Positions 8,376 through 16,621 of a stretch of 64,000 nucleotides of DNA are shown piece after piece. Below the pieces are notes generated by a model that worked only from the letters and a program-made list of their open reading frames with translations, did not search any database and was not told the DNA's origin. A program made the translations under genes and the position numbers. The stretch is taken from assembly GCA_035543015.1 (NCBI GenBank), contig DATKKG010000061.1:1-64000 (forward strand), given 5' to 3'. Each line of letters begins with the position of its first letter. Within the stretch, counting starts at the first letter, position 1. The stretch is from DATKKG01 sp035543015 (GTDB taxonomy: Archaea; Thermoproteota; Nitrososphaeria; Conexivisphaerales; DTJL01).

Positions 8376-9061
8376 CAGTCGGCCATCTCCTTGAGCTTGG
8401 CAAGGGCCATGGGGTCGAAATCGGCGTTCAGGACGGCGTCGAGGGGTATCCTCGCGGAGTTGTCGTCGGGGTTCACCACCTTGACGGGCAGCTTTCGCTC
8501 GTACCAGTTCTTTATAGTCCTCTGGTTCAGCGCGTCGTCGGTGAACCCCTCCTCGAACTTGGCGTCTATGAGGCTCGAGAGGCTCTTGAAACGACCGAAG
8601 ACCTTCTGGGGCGGTACCGCCTCCTCCATGTCCCTGTAGGTGGCCTCGAACATCGTGGAGGCGGCCGGGGAGGAGACGGGCTGCTCCGAGAATCGCCTGA
8701 CCAGCTCAAGGTAATGGGTGAACTCGTGGGCCACCACCGCTAGGACCGTCCTCTTCGAGGCGTACAGGATAAGGGGCGCGGTGAACTCGACGAGCAGGTG
8801 TAGTCTGCCGTTGGCCGCGGCTGGCACGTTCCTGGCGTAGTAGATGCCGGTGACGCCGACCTCGGCCTCTGACCTGACCAGGATGAGGAGCGGCTCAACG
8901 TAGTACGGCGGGTACGTCAGGCCAGCCGCCTTCTCCACCTTGCCGATCGATTCGGCCAGGACCCCCATCCTGTCCTCGAGCTTGGCGTAGACATCGGGCG
9001 GCAGCCTCCCCACCTTCACAGCCTCTCTGGGCCTTGCGAGAGGATCCACCCGAAGCGGCAT
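8375..9061 (-). CDS. Putative zinc metallopeptidase (HEFTH motif)
   Basis: The only strong motif in this 228-residue protein is HEFTHYLEL at residues 112-120, the HExxH zinc site of metallopeptidases, preceded by a beta-strand and helix as usual. A possible third ligand lies in the Glu-rich segment around FEEGFTDD. There is no signal peptide, so it is probably cytosolic. It is first in a two-gene operon with the nucleotidyltransferase-kinase fusion (1-nt overlap). I do not recognise a named family. Confidence 0.6.
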   Translation of the reverse strand: MPLRVDPLARPREAVKVGRLPPDVYAKLEDRMGVLAESIGKVEKAAGLTYPPYYVEPLLILVRSEAEVGVTGIYYARNVPAAANGRLHLLVEFTAPLILYASKRTVLAVVAHEFTHYLELVRRFSEQPVSSPAASTMFEATYRDMEEAVPPQKVFGRFKSLSSLIDAKFEEGFTDDALNQRTIKNWYERKLPVKVVNPDDNSARIPLDAVLNADFDPMALAKLKEMAD

Positions 9062-9163
9062 GTCAAAAAAGCCACGGCGCGGCGCGTTAAAGGCTTTGCT
9101 CTCGCTGTTCAGGGGCGGTTGCGATGCCTTGCCGGGTCCATCCGAATCCCTTCCTACCTAATG

Positions 9164-9170
9164 TTTATAT
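9164..9170 (+). promoter_or_regulatory. TATA box of the AN1/M50 protease gene
   Basis: TTTATAT ends 22 nt before the TTG at 9192. A start at the upstream GTG (9174) would lie before the expected transcription start, so this box decides the start codon. Confidence 0.55.
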
Positions 9171-9191
9171 CAAGTGTTCGGAGGCACAGCC

Positions 9192-9950
9192 TTGCTGGTC
9201 GTCCACGTGAGGTGCGGGGCCTGCGGAGCCGAGGAGCCATTTCCATTCAAGTGTGCCTACTGCGGCCTCTACTTCTGCGGAGAGCATCGGCTGCCGGAGA
9301 ACCATGCCTGCACGAAGTACGCCTACGCCCTTCCCCCCAGGCAGTACACGACGACCGCCGACGGTAGCATGAGCTACTTTCCGGGCTCCAGAAGGCGGTC
9401 GCCGCTGGACAGTGAGGCCGTCTCGTTCGCCGTGGGTGCGGTCCTCGTGTGGCTGGTGGGCGTTTCGATGCTGGGCTTCGAACCCAGCAACTTCGGCCTG
9501 GTGGTCAACAGCGTCCTTTTCGTCGTTGCCTTCCTCGGTCACGAATACGCCCACAAGCTGGCGGCGCATCACTACGGCCTCTGGGCCGAGTTCAGGCTGA
9601 ACCCGCTGGGAGCCCTGCTTACGGCCCTTTCGATAGTGCTGCCCATCAAGTTCATCGCCCCCGGGGCGGTCATGTTGGGCGGATACAGCGACGAAAGGAC
9701 GCTAGGGATAGTCGCGGCAGCCGGCCCCCTGGTCAACATAGCCATGTCTGCAGTGCTTGGGCCCCTGGTCTTCCTTCCCTCGGGCGGGTACCTTTGGCCG
9801 GCGTTCTATGTAAGCTCGTTCATCTCGGTCTTCAACCTGATCCCGGTGGCCATCCTCGACGGCAAGAAGGTGTTCGACTGGAACAAGGCGGTCTGGGGCG
9901 CCATGTTCGCCATCTCCGCCGTCTTTCTCTACGTCGCCTGGGTCGCCTAG
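9192..9950 (+). CDS. AN1-type zinc finger fused to M50 (site-2-type) membrane protease
   Basis: Residues 5-45 contain a Cys/His-rich AN1-like finger (CGACG...FKCAYCGLYFCGEHRLPENHAC). After a ~30-residue linker come about six membrane segments, with the protease motif HEYAHK in the second and a second-ligand segment near NLIPVAILDGKK. M50 proteases cut within or near the membrane; an N-terminal AN1 finger, which often binds ubiquitin-like or other proteins, could recruit substrates. The TTG start at 9192 is chosen by TATA spacing and gives 252 residues. Fusions of this type occur in archaea. Confidence 0.8.
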   Translation: MLVVHVRCGACGAEEPFPFKCAYCGLYFCGEHRLPENHACTKYAYALPPRQYTTTADGSMSYFPGSRRRSPLDSEAVSFAVGAVLVWLVGVSMLGFEPSNFGLVVNSVLFVVAFLGHEYAHKLAAHHYGLWAEFRLNPLGALLTALSIVLPIKFIAPGAVMLGGYSDERTLGIVAAAGPLVNIAMSAVLGPLVFLPSGGYLWPAFYVSSFISVFNLIPVAILDGKKVFDWNKAVWGAMFAISAVFLYVAWVA

Positions 9951-9958
9951 GGGACGCC

Positions 9959-10603
9959 TCAGGGTATCCCTATTTCCTCTACGACGAGCCGGCCGACCAC
10001 GTCGGGCCTCTTCAAGAGACCGGGCTTCGCAGCGTGGAGGGTGACGGTGAGGTCGGCCCTGACGACGAGCCCATGGTCCTCGCCGGTGTCCGGGTCGAGA
10101 CCTGAAGGTATGTCTACGGCGACCTTCAGGGCCTTCGAGGCGTTGATCATGGAGATGGCCGTGGCGTGAGGCTCACCCACCGCTCCCTTCACGCCGGTTC
10201 CGAAGACGGCATCCAGGATCACGTCGCTGGAGTCGAAGAGGGCTTTCAGGCCGGATAGATCCTGAGCCGCTGCGACTTCGTTGATTCGGATGTCGTCAAA
10301 GGTCGAAATCATGTCCCATTGGGCGACCGCATCTTCAGCCCTCACCTTAGCCCTGCCCCCCAGCAGGATCAACGAGACATGCGCCCTGCCCGAGAGGTGC
10401 CTTGCGGCCGCCGCGCCGTCGCCACCGTTGTTGCCCGTCCCTGCCACTACTAGCACCGAGGGCTTCAGGCTTGCATCGAAGAGCTCGCAGACGTTCTCGG
10501 CGAGCGCCCTCCCGGCGTTCTCCATCATGAGCAGGCGTGAAACGCCACGCGATACGGCTTGGTCCTCCGCCTTCCTCATGGATGCCGAGTCGAGTACCTT
10601 CAC
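9959..10603 (-). CDS. nnrE: NAD(P)H-hydrate epimerase (YjeF N-domain)
   Basis: It repairs damaged NAD(P)HX by interconverting its epimers. The 214 residues contain the Rossmann-like AGTGNNGGDG loop, DAVFGTGVKG and AVDIPSGLDPDTG, all hallmarks of the YjeF N-terminal family. Here it is a single-domain protein without the dehydratase half. A dehydratase-like ribokinase-fold protein is encoded separately at 17540. The start overlaps the end of the Nif3-like gene by 4 nt. Confidence 0.92.
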   Translation of the reverse strand: MKVLDSASMRKAEDQAVSRGVSRLLMMENAGRALAENVCELFDASLKPSVLVVAGTGNNGGDGAAAARHLSGRAHVSLILLGGRAKVRAEDAVAQWDMISTFDDIRINEVAAAQDLSGLKALFDSSDVILDAVFGTGVKGAVGEPHATAISMINASKALKVAVDIPSGLDPDTGEDHGLVVRADLTVTLHAAKPGLLKRPDVVGRLVVEEIGIP

Positions 10604-11412
10604 GGCGCGGCACCAAGGATGCCGACGGTCAGGGGCTGCACCCCCCTCTCCCTCAGGGCTGCGACCAGGGGGTTTATTCCGACCGAGTCGCCCGATTCGT
10701 GCCCGAGCAGCACGAGGTTCCTGCTGGTGGGGTCGTCCTTGAGCCTTCTCAGCTCGTCTGCGTCTATGTGCATGTAGACCAGCGTGTCGACGCCGTGGGT
10801 GAAGTACTCCTTCGCGATCCCGTACCCCCCGTTCGTCCCCGCCGCCACAGCGAGCTTCGTCTTACCTCTCGGTGAAGAAGGGTCACCGAGGACCACCTCG
10901 GGCTTGACCAAGGAGGCCCTGTACTCTGGCAGGGTGAGCAGGGAATCTACGATGTCCGACACTTTCGGGCCCGCCTTCGCCAAGGTCGCCGACATGACGT
11001 GCCTTCCTATCTCGTCGCACGGAAGGTGCACGTTCATGAGGGGCATCTTCATCTTCTCCGCCGCCTCGACCACCTGATTGTAGATAGCGGGATGCGCCTT
11101 CAGCCTCACCTTCCTCACGAGCTGGTCCACCGCGGCGCTGGCTTCGGACTTGGGCACCCCTTCCTCCATCATGAACTGGACATGGCGGGCCAGCACCTTG
11201 TAGAAGTTGACGCTGGTGCCACCGAGGGGGTGGTGGGAGATCACGCTGTCGCAGCCCAACTCCCTGGCCAGGACGAGCTCCGCGACCCCCACGTCGATGG
11301 AAAGCCACGGCCTTCTGATGTCCCCGCCGGGAACCTGGATCCCCGTGTCTGCGGGGACCTCTTTGAATCCTGCCAGCTTCAAGGCGGTTTCAATTATCTC
11401 GGTTTGGTTCAT
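10600..11412 (-). CDS. Nif3-like dinuclear-metal protein
   Basis: The 270-residue protein resembles the NIF3/YbgI family, which binds two metals and is widespread but of uncertain role (sometimes called GTP cyclohydrolase I type 2-like). Visible support includes the SHHPLGG segment near residue 60, VHLPCDE near 128 and a C-terminal LVLLGHESGD block. The start is ATG. It forms an operon with nnrE (4-nt overlap), compatible with a metabolite-repair role, but that is inference. Confidence 0.7.
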   Translation of the reverse strand: MNQTEIIETALKLAGFKEVPADTGIQVPGGDIRRPWLSIDVGVAELVLARELGCDSVISHHPLGGTSVNFYKVLARHVQFMMEEGVPKSEASAAVDQLVRKVRLKAHPAIYNQVVEAAEKMKMPLMNVHLPCDEIGRHVMSATLAKAGPKVSDIVDSLLTLPEYRASLVKPEVVLGDPSSPRGKTKLAVAAGTNGGYGIAKEYFTHGVDTLVYMHIDADELRRLKDDPTSRNLVLLGHESGDSVGINPLVAALRERGVQPLTVGILGAAP

Positions 11413-11448
11413 GAAGGATTACTTTCTCGTCGGATAAGGCGACCACAG

Positions 11449-11456
11449 TTTTTAAG
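11449..11456 (+). promoter_or_regulatory. TATA box of the SAM hydroxide adenosyltransferase gene
   Basis: TTTTTAAG is 25 nt upstream of the ATG at 11481, consistent with a leaderless transcript. Confidence 0.5.
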
Positions 11457-11480
11457 CGTGGTGCCGGTTGTTGGACCCTG

Positions 11481-12272
11481 ATGCCTCTCATCGCGCTGCT
11501 CAGCGACTATGGCCTTGGCGACCATTATGTGGGAGTCGTGAAGTCCGTGATACTGGGCATATGCCCCGAGGTCGTCTTCATCGACATCACCCATGAGCTC
11601 GCACCGTACGACGTAAAGGATGGCGCCTACGTTCTCCTCCAGGCCTCCAAGTACCTGCCTAGGGGCTGCGATGTCCTGGCGGTGGTTGACCCGGGGGTCA
11701 ACACTGATCGCCGGGCTATCGCTGTGAAGACCAAGGAGAGACTGTACGTGGGTCCGGACAACGGATTGCTCTACCCTGCCGCGTCCCGGGAAGGGATCCT
11801 GGCGGTATACGACGTTGGCAGGGGCGCCCAGCTACTGTCTGAGAAGGGGACGTTCGCCGGCAGGGACGTCTTCGCCCCCACGATCGCCTGCGCGGCCAAG
11901 GGGATGCAGTTGGGGCGGCTGGGCAAGGAGGTCGATGGGATGGCCGTGCTGGAGTTTCCAGGGGCAAGGTATTCCCCAGACGCCATCACAGGGGAGGTCC
12001 TCCACCTCGACCGGTTTGGAAACGCCGTTACAAACATCGAAGGCGAGGGTTTTCACGCTTGGAGGAAGGGCGAGGCTGAGTTCGAGCTCCTGTCAGGCGA
12101 AAGGGCCGCCAGGGTTCGACTGGCGTCGTCATACCAGGAGATAGACGGGACGGGGATCATTGTGGGCAGCGGTGGGGCTCTCGAAGTCTCCCGCAGGGAG
12201 GGAGGGCCCGGCTTCGTCCTGAAACGGGGGGATGGTTTCTCGCTTGAGCTCGTCTCGAAGCCGCGCCGTTAG
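11481..12272 (+). CDS. SAM hydroxide adenosyltransferase (DUF62)
   Basis: Members of this family (relatives of fluorinase and chlorinase) split S-adenosylmethionine with water to adenosine and methionine. The 263-residue protein has the N-terminal LLSDYGLGDHYVGVVK motif, the DPGVNTDRR block and PDNGLL, followed by a beta-rich C-terminal domain with FGNAVTNIE. Its physiological role in archaea is unsettled; control of SAM levels has been proposed. It stands alone with its own promoter. Confidence 0.9.
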   Translation: MPLIALLSDYGLGDHYVGVVKSVILGICPEVVFIDITHELAPYDVKDGAYVLLQASKYLPRGCDVLAVVDPGVNTDRRAIAVKTKERLYVGPDNGLLYPAASREGILAVYDVGRGAQLLSEKGTFAGRDVFAPTIACAAKGMQLGRLGKEVDGMAVLEFPGARYSPDAITGEVLHLDRFGNAVTNIEGEGFHAWRKGEAEFELLSGERAARVRLASSYQEIDGTGIIVGSGGALEVSRREGGPGFVLKRGDGFSLELVSKPRR

Positions 12273-12318
12273 TGCAACGCGGTTGTCGCGTTTGTTAACA
12301 CTTCTTGTCGGAAGCACC

Positions 12319-12326
12319 TATTTAAG
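12319..12326 (+). promoter_or_regulatory. TATA box upstream of the 102-residue protein gene
   Basis: TATTTAAG lies 37 nt upstream of the ATG at 12363. Confidence 0.45.
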
Positions 12327-12362
12327 CCACGGAAGGACGAACATGTCGCTGCCGGATCACTG

Positions 12363-12671
12363 ATGACCACAAACAACCTCGTCACGGAGATAGTGTCGAA
12401 GACGCTCACCGACCTTTTCGGGCAGCAGACGACAGACATGGTATTCTCGTTCTGCGAACGGAACGGTCTCCCCGTGGCGCTCATACCCCAGCGGCTCGTC
12501 CCCTTCGGCAAGCTTCTCGAGGCCCTTCTGGGCGAAGTCACCGCGGCCTCGGTCAGCAACCTAATCGCCAAGAACATCCTCGCCGAGTTCAACATGACGA
12601 TCGTTGGTGAGCAGCCGACACTCGAGGAAGCTTCGCGAGTCGTGTGGAACCAGAGGAAGCTCAAGGTCTAG
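12363..12671 (+). CDS. Conserved-looking small protein of unknown function
   Basis: A 102-residue soluble, mostly helical protein with a clear TATA box, an ATG start and normal codon use. It has one cysteine (FCERNGL) and no motif I can name. Its 3' end abuts the convergent YgjP-like gene with a 2-nt gap. It is probably real because of the promoter and compact packing, but I cannot assign a role. Confidence 0.6.
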   Translation: MTTNNLVTEIVSKTLTDLFGQQTTDMVFSFCERNGLPVALIPQRLVPFGKLLEALLGEVTAASVSNLIAKNILAEFNMTIVGEQPTLEEASRVVWNQRKLKV

Positions 12672-12673
12672 GG

Positions 12674-13153
12674 CTACAGCTCAGACCTTCCCTCAACCTC
12701 TTTGAGCCACTTCCTTTTGGCCATGTAATCAGGGCACTCCCTTTCGACCAGGCTCCAGAAGCGCTTCGAATGGTTGGGCTCCCTGAGGTGCATCAGCTCA
12801 TGGATGACCACGTAGTCGATCACCTCCTGCGGGGCCGTCGCTAGCTTCATGTTGAAGCTCAGGTTGCCCTTGCTGGAGCAGCTCCCCCACCTGGTCCTCT
12901 GGTTGCGGATCATGATGGTGTTGTATTCGAGCCCCAGCTTCCTGGCAAGACGCCAGACCGTCTGTTTGATTGCGACGGTTGCCTCCGATCTGTACCAGCC
13001 GTCCAGCGCCTTCCTGATTTCGCTGATGGTGGCCCGAGGCACCAGAACGACCGCCTCGTCGCCCTCGAGGCGGACCGTGGAGCGAGGGTTTCCATCGGCT
13101 ACGACCTTGACGCGATACTCCTTGCCCCTGAAAAGGACGCTCTGAGCCACCAA
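12674..13153 (-). CDS. YgjP-like (DUF45) zinc metallopeptidase
   Basis: The 159-residue protein carries the family signature RTRWGSCSSKGN (about residues 86-97), the zinc site HELMH (118-122) and the third ligand His128 in the EPNHSKRFW block. These are the defining features of the DUF45/YgjP (WLM-related) peptidases, thought to act in the cytosol and often linked to DNA repair or restriction loci. No such neighbour is present here. The start is GTG or ATG near 13153 and the gene appears to be a single unit. Confidence 0.88.
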   Translation of the reverse strand: MVAQSVLFRGKEYRVKVVADGNPRSTVRLEGDEAVVLVPRATISEIRKALDGWYRSEATVAIKQTVWRLARKLGLEYNTIMIRNQRTRWGSCSSKGNLSFNMKLATAPQEVIDYVVIHELMHLREPNHSKRFWSLVERECPDYMAKRKWLKEVEGRSEL

Positions 13154-13284
13154 GCGCCGACCTTCAGACGAGGCGGGCTGCAGGATTCATAACGCTTTTG
13201 GTCTTGGGCGAAGGCACGAAACCTGCGACGATGCCGCCTTTCGTTCTCTGGCTGCCGCTGGGCCAGACTATGAAAAGCGGTGGC

Positions 13285-14178
13285 TCACCCATCTTTGGGC
13301 TTCTGAATGCCGGCGGCCACGTCGGGAGCCTCGGTCACGACCTCCGTGCTCTCCTTGTGCTTGAGCGGGTGGGTCGGCTCGGGCTTGTCGAGAAGCTTGG
13401 TCAGACGCAGGTGCTGGCTGGTGCCACCCCGGCGCACCTTGATCACTTCGGCCATGATAGAGATTGCTATCTCCTCCGGGGTTTCGGCCCCGATGTCGAT
13501 TCCGACGGGGGCGTAGATCTGGAAGAGCCTGTCCGCTGGGATCCCTTCCTTCAGGAGTTCCCTGTAGGCGGAGTTCACGCGGTTCTTGCTCCCAATCATC
13601 CCTACGTAGCGCGCCTTGGTGTCGAGGACCGTGCGAAGGGCCTCCGCGTCGTACCTGTGCTCCGTTATGACCAGGATGTTGTCATAGGCGTTGATCTTGA
13701 CCTCCCTGATCTTCTGGAGCACGTCCTGGGTGTAGACCTCGGCGTTCGGGAACGCCTCGACCGAAGCGAACGGGTCCAGGACCATGACCCTGTACCCGAG
13801 CATCTCAGCCAGCTTGTAGCATGCCCGGGAGATGTTCCCTGACCCGAATATGATCAGTCTCTCGCTGGGCTCCACGAGCTCTAGCGCGACCTTGACGGTG
13901 CCGCCGCAGGCCATCCCCAACCCGCTCCAGCTTTCATCACCGAGGTTGAAGTCCTTAATCCGGGTCTGGCCGTCTTCGAAAACGAACCTGGCCTCACGCA
14001 CGACGTACTTCTCGACGCAGCCCCCTCCGATGGTCCCAACGGTGGGCCCAGCCTCGGGGATGATCATCTTTGTGCTCACGCCCCTCGGGACTGAGCCGTC
14101 AGCCTCTACGACGGTGGCGATGACTAGCCTCATTCCGTCCGCCAACATGCGGGACGCGATGGTGTAGATGTCTTCCAT
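13285..14178 (-). CDS. xdhC: XdhC/CoxI family molybdoenzyme maturation factor
   Basis: XdhC proteins bind molybdenum cofactor and help its sulfuration and insertion into xanthine dehydrogenase-type enzymes. The 297-residue protein has the N-terminal domain (DGSVPRGVSTKMII, GTIGGGCVE) and a Rossmann domain (IIFGSGNISRACYKLAEMLG; MIGSKNR near residue 200). No molybdenum hydroxylase is in the window, though MoaC and MoaB are at 37.3 kb. It is the second gene after tusA (16-nt gap), which suggests a sulfur supply for cofactor sulfuration. Confidence 0.92.
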   Translation of the reverse strand: MEDIYTIASRMLADGMRLVIATVVEADGSVPRGVSTKMIIPEAGPTVGTIGGGCVEKYVVREARFVFEDGQTRIKDFNLGDESWSGLGMACGGTVKVALELVEPSERLIIFGSGNISRACYKLAEMLGYRVMVLDPFASVEAFPNAEVYTQDVLQKIREVKINAYDNILVITEHRYDAEALRTVLDTKARYVGMIGSKNRVNSAYRELLKEGIPADRLFQIYAPVGIDIGAETPEEIAISIMAEVIKVRRGGTSQHLRLTKLLDKPEPTHPLKHKESTEVVTEAPDVAAGIQKPKDG

Positions 14179-14194
14179 TGCCTATGAACCCCCC

Positions 14195-14491
14195 TCAGTC
14201 CCACCTTTGCCCGCAAGGGCCGATGGCAGGCAGGGGCTTCTCGGCCATCTTCTCGGGGGATCTCTTGACGATCAGGTGGAAGTCAGCACCTTCCTCTCTG
14301 GAGTTCATGATCTCCTGGCCGTGGTTCCAGCAGTACCTCAGGACGTTGTCCTTCGAAGTGTGGTCGTTGACGACGATCTCAATGACGGTGCCCATCTCCG
14401 CCTTCTCGATAGCCCTCTTGGTCATCAGGATGGGCTTGGGGCAGGGTTCGTCCCTCGCGTCAACGAGGACTTGCGTCGTAAGCACGCACAA
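14195..14491 (-). CDS. tusA: TusA/SirA-family sulfur carrier
   Basis: TusA carries persulfide sulfur on one cysteine. This 98-residue protein has the motif DEPCPKPI with the active Cys17 and the usual ferredoxin-like fold length, plus a C-terminal extension of about 20 residues with another Cys. The start is TTG at 14491, with GTG at 14485 as an alternative. A TATA-like TTTTAAAG lies about 14522-14532 on this strand. It leads the tusA-xdhC pair. Confidence 0.9.
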   Translation of the reverse strand: MCVLTTQVLVDARDEPCPKPILMTKRAIEKAEMGTVIEIVVNDHTSKDNVLRYCWNHGQEIMNSREEGADFHLIVKRSPEKMAEKPLPAIGPCGQRWD

Positions 14492-14602
14492 TAGTAATCG
14501 CGCCTATTTACGTAGTAGCTGCTTTAAAACGTTATCCACGGCGACCTATAGGTGATAAGTACAATAATGATTCGGTCGCTGACGGGCGTTGCGGCTGGAC
14601 GA

Positions 14603-14643
14603 AATGCGAGCCCCCCGATCACGCAGGAACTGGAACTCGCATT
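14603..14643. other. Inverted repeat between tusA and the NapH-like gene
   Basis: AATGCGAG (14603-14610) pairs with CTCGCATT (14636-14643), an 8-bp stem with a 25-nt loop. GACG and CGTC flank it further out. It lies between the two divergent promoters, so it is outside both expected transcripts and could be an operator or an unannotated RNA. Confidence 0.3.
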
Positions 14644-14692
14644 CATCTGCGCGGGGCGTCCTGGTACTTACCGTCTCGGCCTTCCACTTACA

Positions 14693-14703
14693 ATATTAAT
14701 ATA
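14693..14703 (+). promoter_or_regulatory. TATA box of the NapH-like operon
   Basis: ATATTAATATA is the most A/T-rich word in the intergenic region and lies 33-43 nt upstream of the ATG at 14736. Confidence 0.5.
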
Positions 14704-14735
14704 GCGCGGAGGAGCTCATCCCGTTTCAGAACACC

Positions 14736-15932
14736 ATGCTCAAGCGGGTCATGCCAAGCAAGTCCGCCGCGACGGACTTCTTCATCATACTCGCCACCGT
14801 CGTGGCACTGACCTTCTACATCTACTCCGCCTCCGGCATATTCGTCGGTGTGCTTCTTGCGGTGCTCTTCGGGGCGTTCACCTGGGCACTTCTGAAGTCC
14901 ACCAAGCCGTACCGCGTAAGGTCCGTCTACGTTTTCGGCCTGACCGCCGCAACTTGGATCGCGTTCTACGCATTCATTTCCCAGCTGGGCCCATCCTACC
15001 TGGGGAAGTGGCTGGCCACACACCAGAGGGTACCGCTGACCCCCGACCCCATAACCAACAGCGGCTTCGTCTCCATCCTGTGCCCGTACCTGCTCCCGAC
15101 CGCTTTGGGGAAGCCGGTGACGGTGCAGGTCCCCGTCTACATCAAGTTCTTCTCGTCTTTCCCCCCCAGCATAGGCACTTTCTCCGTAATCTTCCTGGCT
15201 TACCTCGGCACCGCCTTCGTCCTGGGCAAGGGCTGGTGCGGCTGGCTGTGCCCCTTCGGCGGTCTGGGCGAGACCGTCCGCCAGCTGCACAGGCCGTTCA
15301 AGTTCTACACGAAGTCGGTCAGCCGGATCAAGAAGGCCTCCGCGAAGAGGGGGGTCAACCTGGAGGGACAGGAGCAAAGCCAGATGCTCCGCGACGTGAA
15401 GTACGCCTTCCTCGTCGTCACCCTTCTTCTGGCGCTCGTCTACACGGTCCAGTGGTTCTGCGTGTTCTGCTGGGCCGGCGTTCTCGGATGGTTCGCGTCA
15501 CCCTTGAACTTCGACATCTTCGTGGCCATCCTGGCCGTGATCTTCCTGGGCCTGCCCTTCATCAGCACCAAGAAGTGGTGCCACTCCATTTGCCCTATAG
15601 GGGCCGGACTGAGCATGATGGACGGGGGGACGCCGTTCCAGATAGAGATCGACGAGGAGGCGTGCAACGAGTGCTACGCCTGCCTGAACGTCTGTCCGAC
15701 GTTCGGATTCGCCCGGAAGGCTGACGGGGCGATTTACGTAACGGACACCTGCGATAAGTGTCTGGTCTGCCTCTACAAGTGCCCCAGCAAGGCGATCGAG
15801 CTCCACTTCTACAACATCAAGACCGACGCTAAGAAGTTCCTCGTGCCGAGCGTCACCGTCCTTGGGGCGTTCTGGTTCTACTGGTTCATAGTCGTGGTCT
15901 ACAACCTTCTAGTGCTGGGGGTGTTCCACTGA
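14736..15932 (+). CDS. NapH/CcoG-like membrane polyferredoxin
   Basis: The 398-residue protein has about five membrane segments, two CxxxCP loops typical of NapH/NosR/CcoG-type proteins (WCGWLCPFGG and CHSICPIGAG), and two cytoplasmic 4Fe-4S clusters (CNECYACLNVCP and CDKCLVCLYKCP), followed by a last membrane segment. Such proteins pass electrons across or along the membrane to periplasmic reductases. The next gene starts within its stop codon (1-nt overlap). With YeeE and TusA nearby, electron transfer for sulfur or selenium chemistry is a reasonable guess. Confidence 0.85.
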   Translation: MLKRVMPSKSAATDFFIILATVVALTFYIYSASGIFVGVLLAVLFGAFTWALLKSTKPYRVRSVYVFGLTAATWIAFYAFISQLGPSYLGKWLATHQRVPLTPDPITNSGFVSILCPYLLPTALGKPVTVQVPVYIKFFSSFPPSIGTFSVIFLAYLGTAFVLGKGWCGWLCPFGGLGETVRQLHRPFKFYTKSVSRIKKASAKRGVNLEGQEQSQMLRDVKYAFLVVTLLLALVYTVQWFCVFCWAGVLGWFASPLNFDIFVAILAVIFLGLPFISTKKWCHSICPIGAGLSMMDGGTPFQIEIDEEACNECYACLNVCPTFGFARKADGAIYVTDTCDKCLVCLYKCPSKAIELHFYNIKTDAKKFLVPSVTVLGAFWFYWFIVVVYNLLVLGVFH

Positions 15933-16621
15933 TGCTGGACCTCCTCGCTGCGGGCCTGCTGCTCGGGCTGAGCAGCGGGATACAGTGCTCCGTCGCCTGC
16001 CTTCCTCTCCTGCTGACCCAGCTGACGGGAGGAAAGACCACGCCCGGGGAAGGCGTCCGCATAGCCCTGCTGTTCTCGGTGGGCAGGCTTCTGGTCTACT
16101 TCTTCGTCGCGTACGTCCTCTTCTATTCGCTGGGCTTCTTCGGGACGGCGCTGCGGAACCCTCTGTCTGAGTCGCTCTCCTCCCTGCTCCTCGGTGTCAT
16201 AATGGTGTACTACTGCTATAGGGCCATGTTCAAGAGGGGGAAGGCCGCGTGCAACACGGGCATCCAGAAGAGGCTAATCAGGCTACCGTTCACCTCCGTG
16301 GCGCTGACTGCGAAGCCCGGCAGAAACGGGACCTCCCTTCTGCTGGGTGTCATCTCGAGCCTGAACGTGTGCCTGCCCCTGGTCGCGCTCATTTCACTGT
16401 CGGCGTTGACGAACCTGGGGGCAACGTTCGCCTCGGTCTCGATGTTCTGGCTCGGGTCATCCGTCTACTCGTTCGGGCTGGCCCTTATGATGGCGGGGGC
16501 GGCGCGGATCAGGATGGGGGCTGCGCTCCGAAGGCGGGTGGGCTTCATAGGGAGCCTCTCCGGCATGATGTTCGGCGCCTTCCTGGTTCTGGCGGGGATC
16601 GCTTCTCTGGCGCCCCTCTAG
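15932..16621 (+). CDS. CcdA/DsbD-like membrane thiol-redox protein
   Basis: A 229-residue protein with about six membrane segments. The conserved cysteines Cys19/Cys23 (QCSVACLP) in the first segment and Cys147 (SLNVCLPL) in a later one fit the pseudo-symmetric CcdA/DsbD or UreH-like membrane family that carries reducing equivalents across the membrane. Two more cysteines (Cys95, Cys107) lie in a loop. It overlaps the NapH-like gene by 1 nt and so is co-translated. A TauE-type exporter is the alternative, but the paired cysteines favour thiol transfer. Confidence 0.75.
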   Translation: MLDLLAAGLLLGLSSGIQCSVACLPLLLTQLTGGKTTPGEGVRIALLFSVGRLLVYFFVAYVLFYSLGFFGTALRNPLSESLSSLLLGVIMVYYCYRAMFKRGKAACNTGIQKRLIRLPFTSVALTAKPGRNGTSLLLGVISSLNVCLPLVALISLSALTNLGATFASVSMFWLGSSVYSFGLALMMAGAARIRMGAALRRRVGFIGSLSGMMFGAFLVLAGIASLAPL

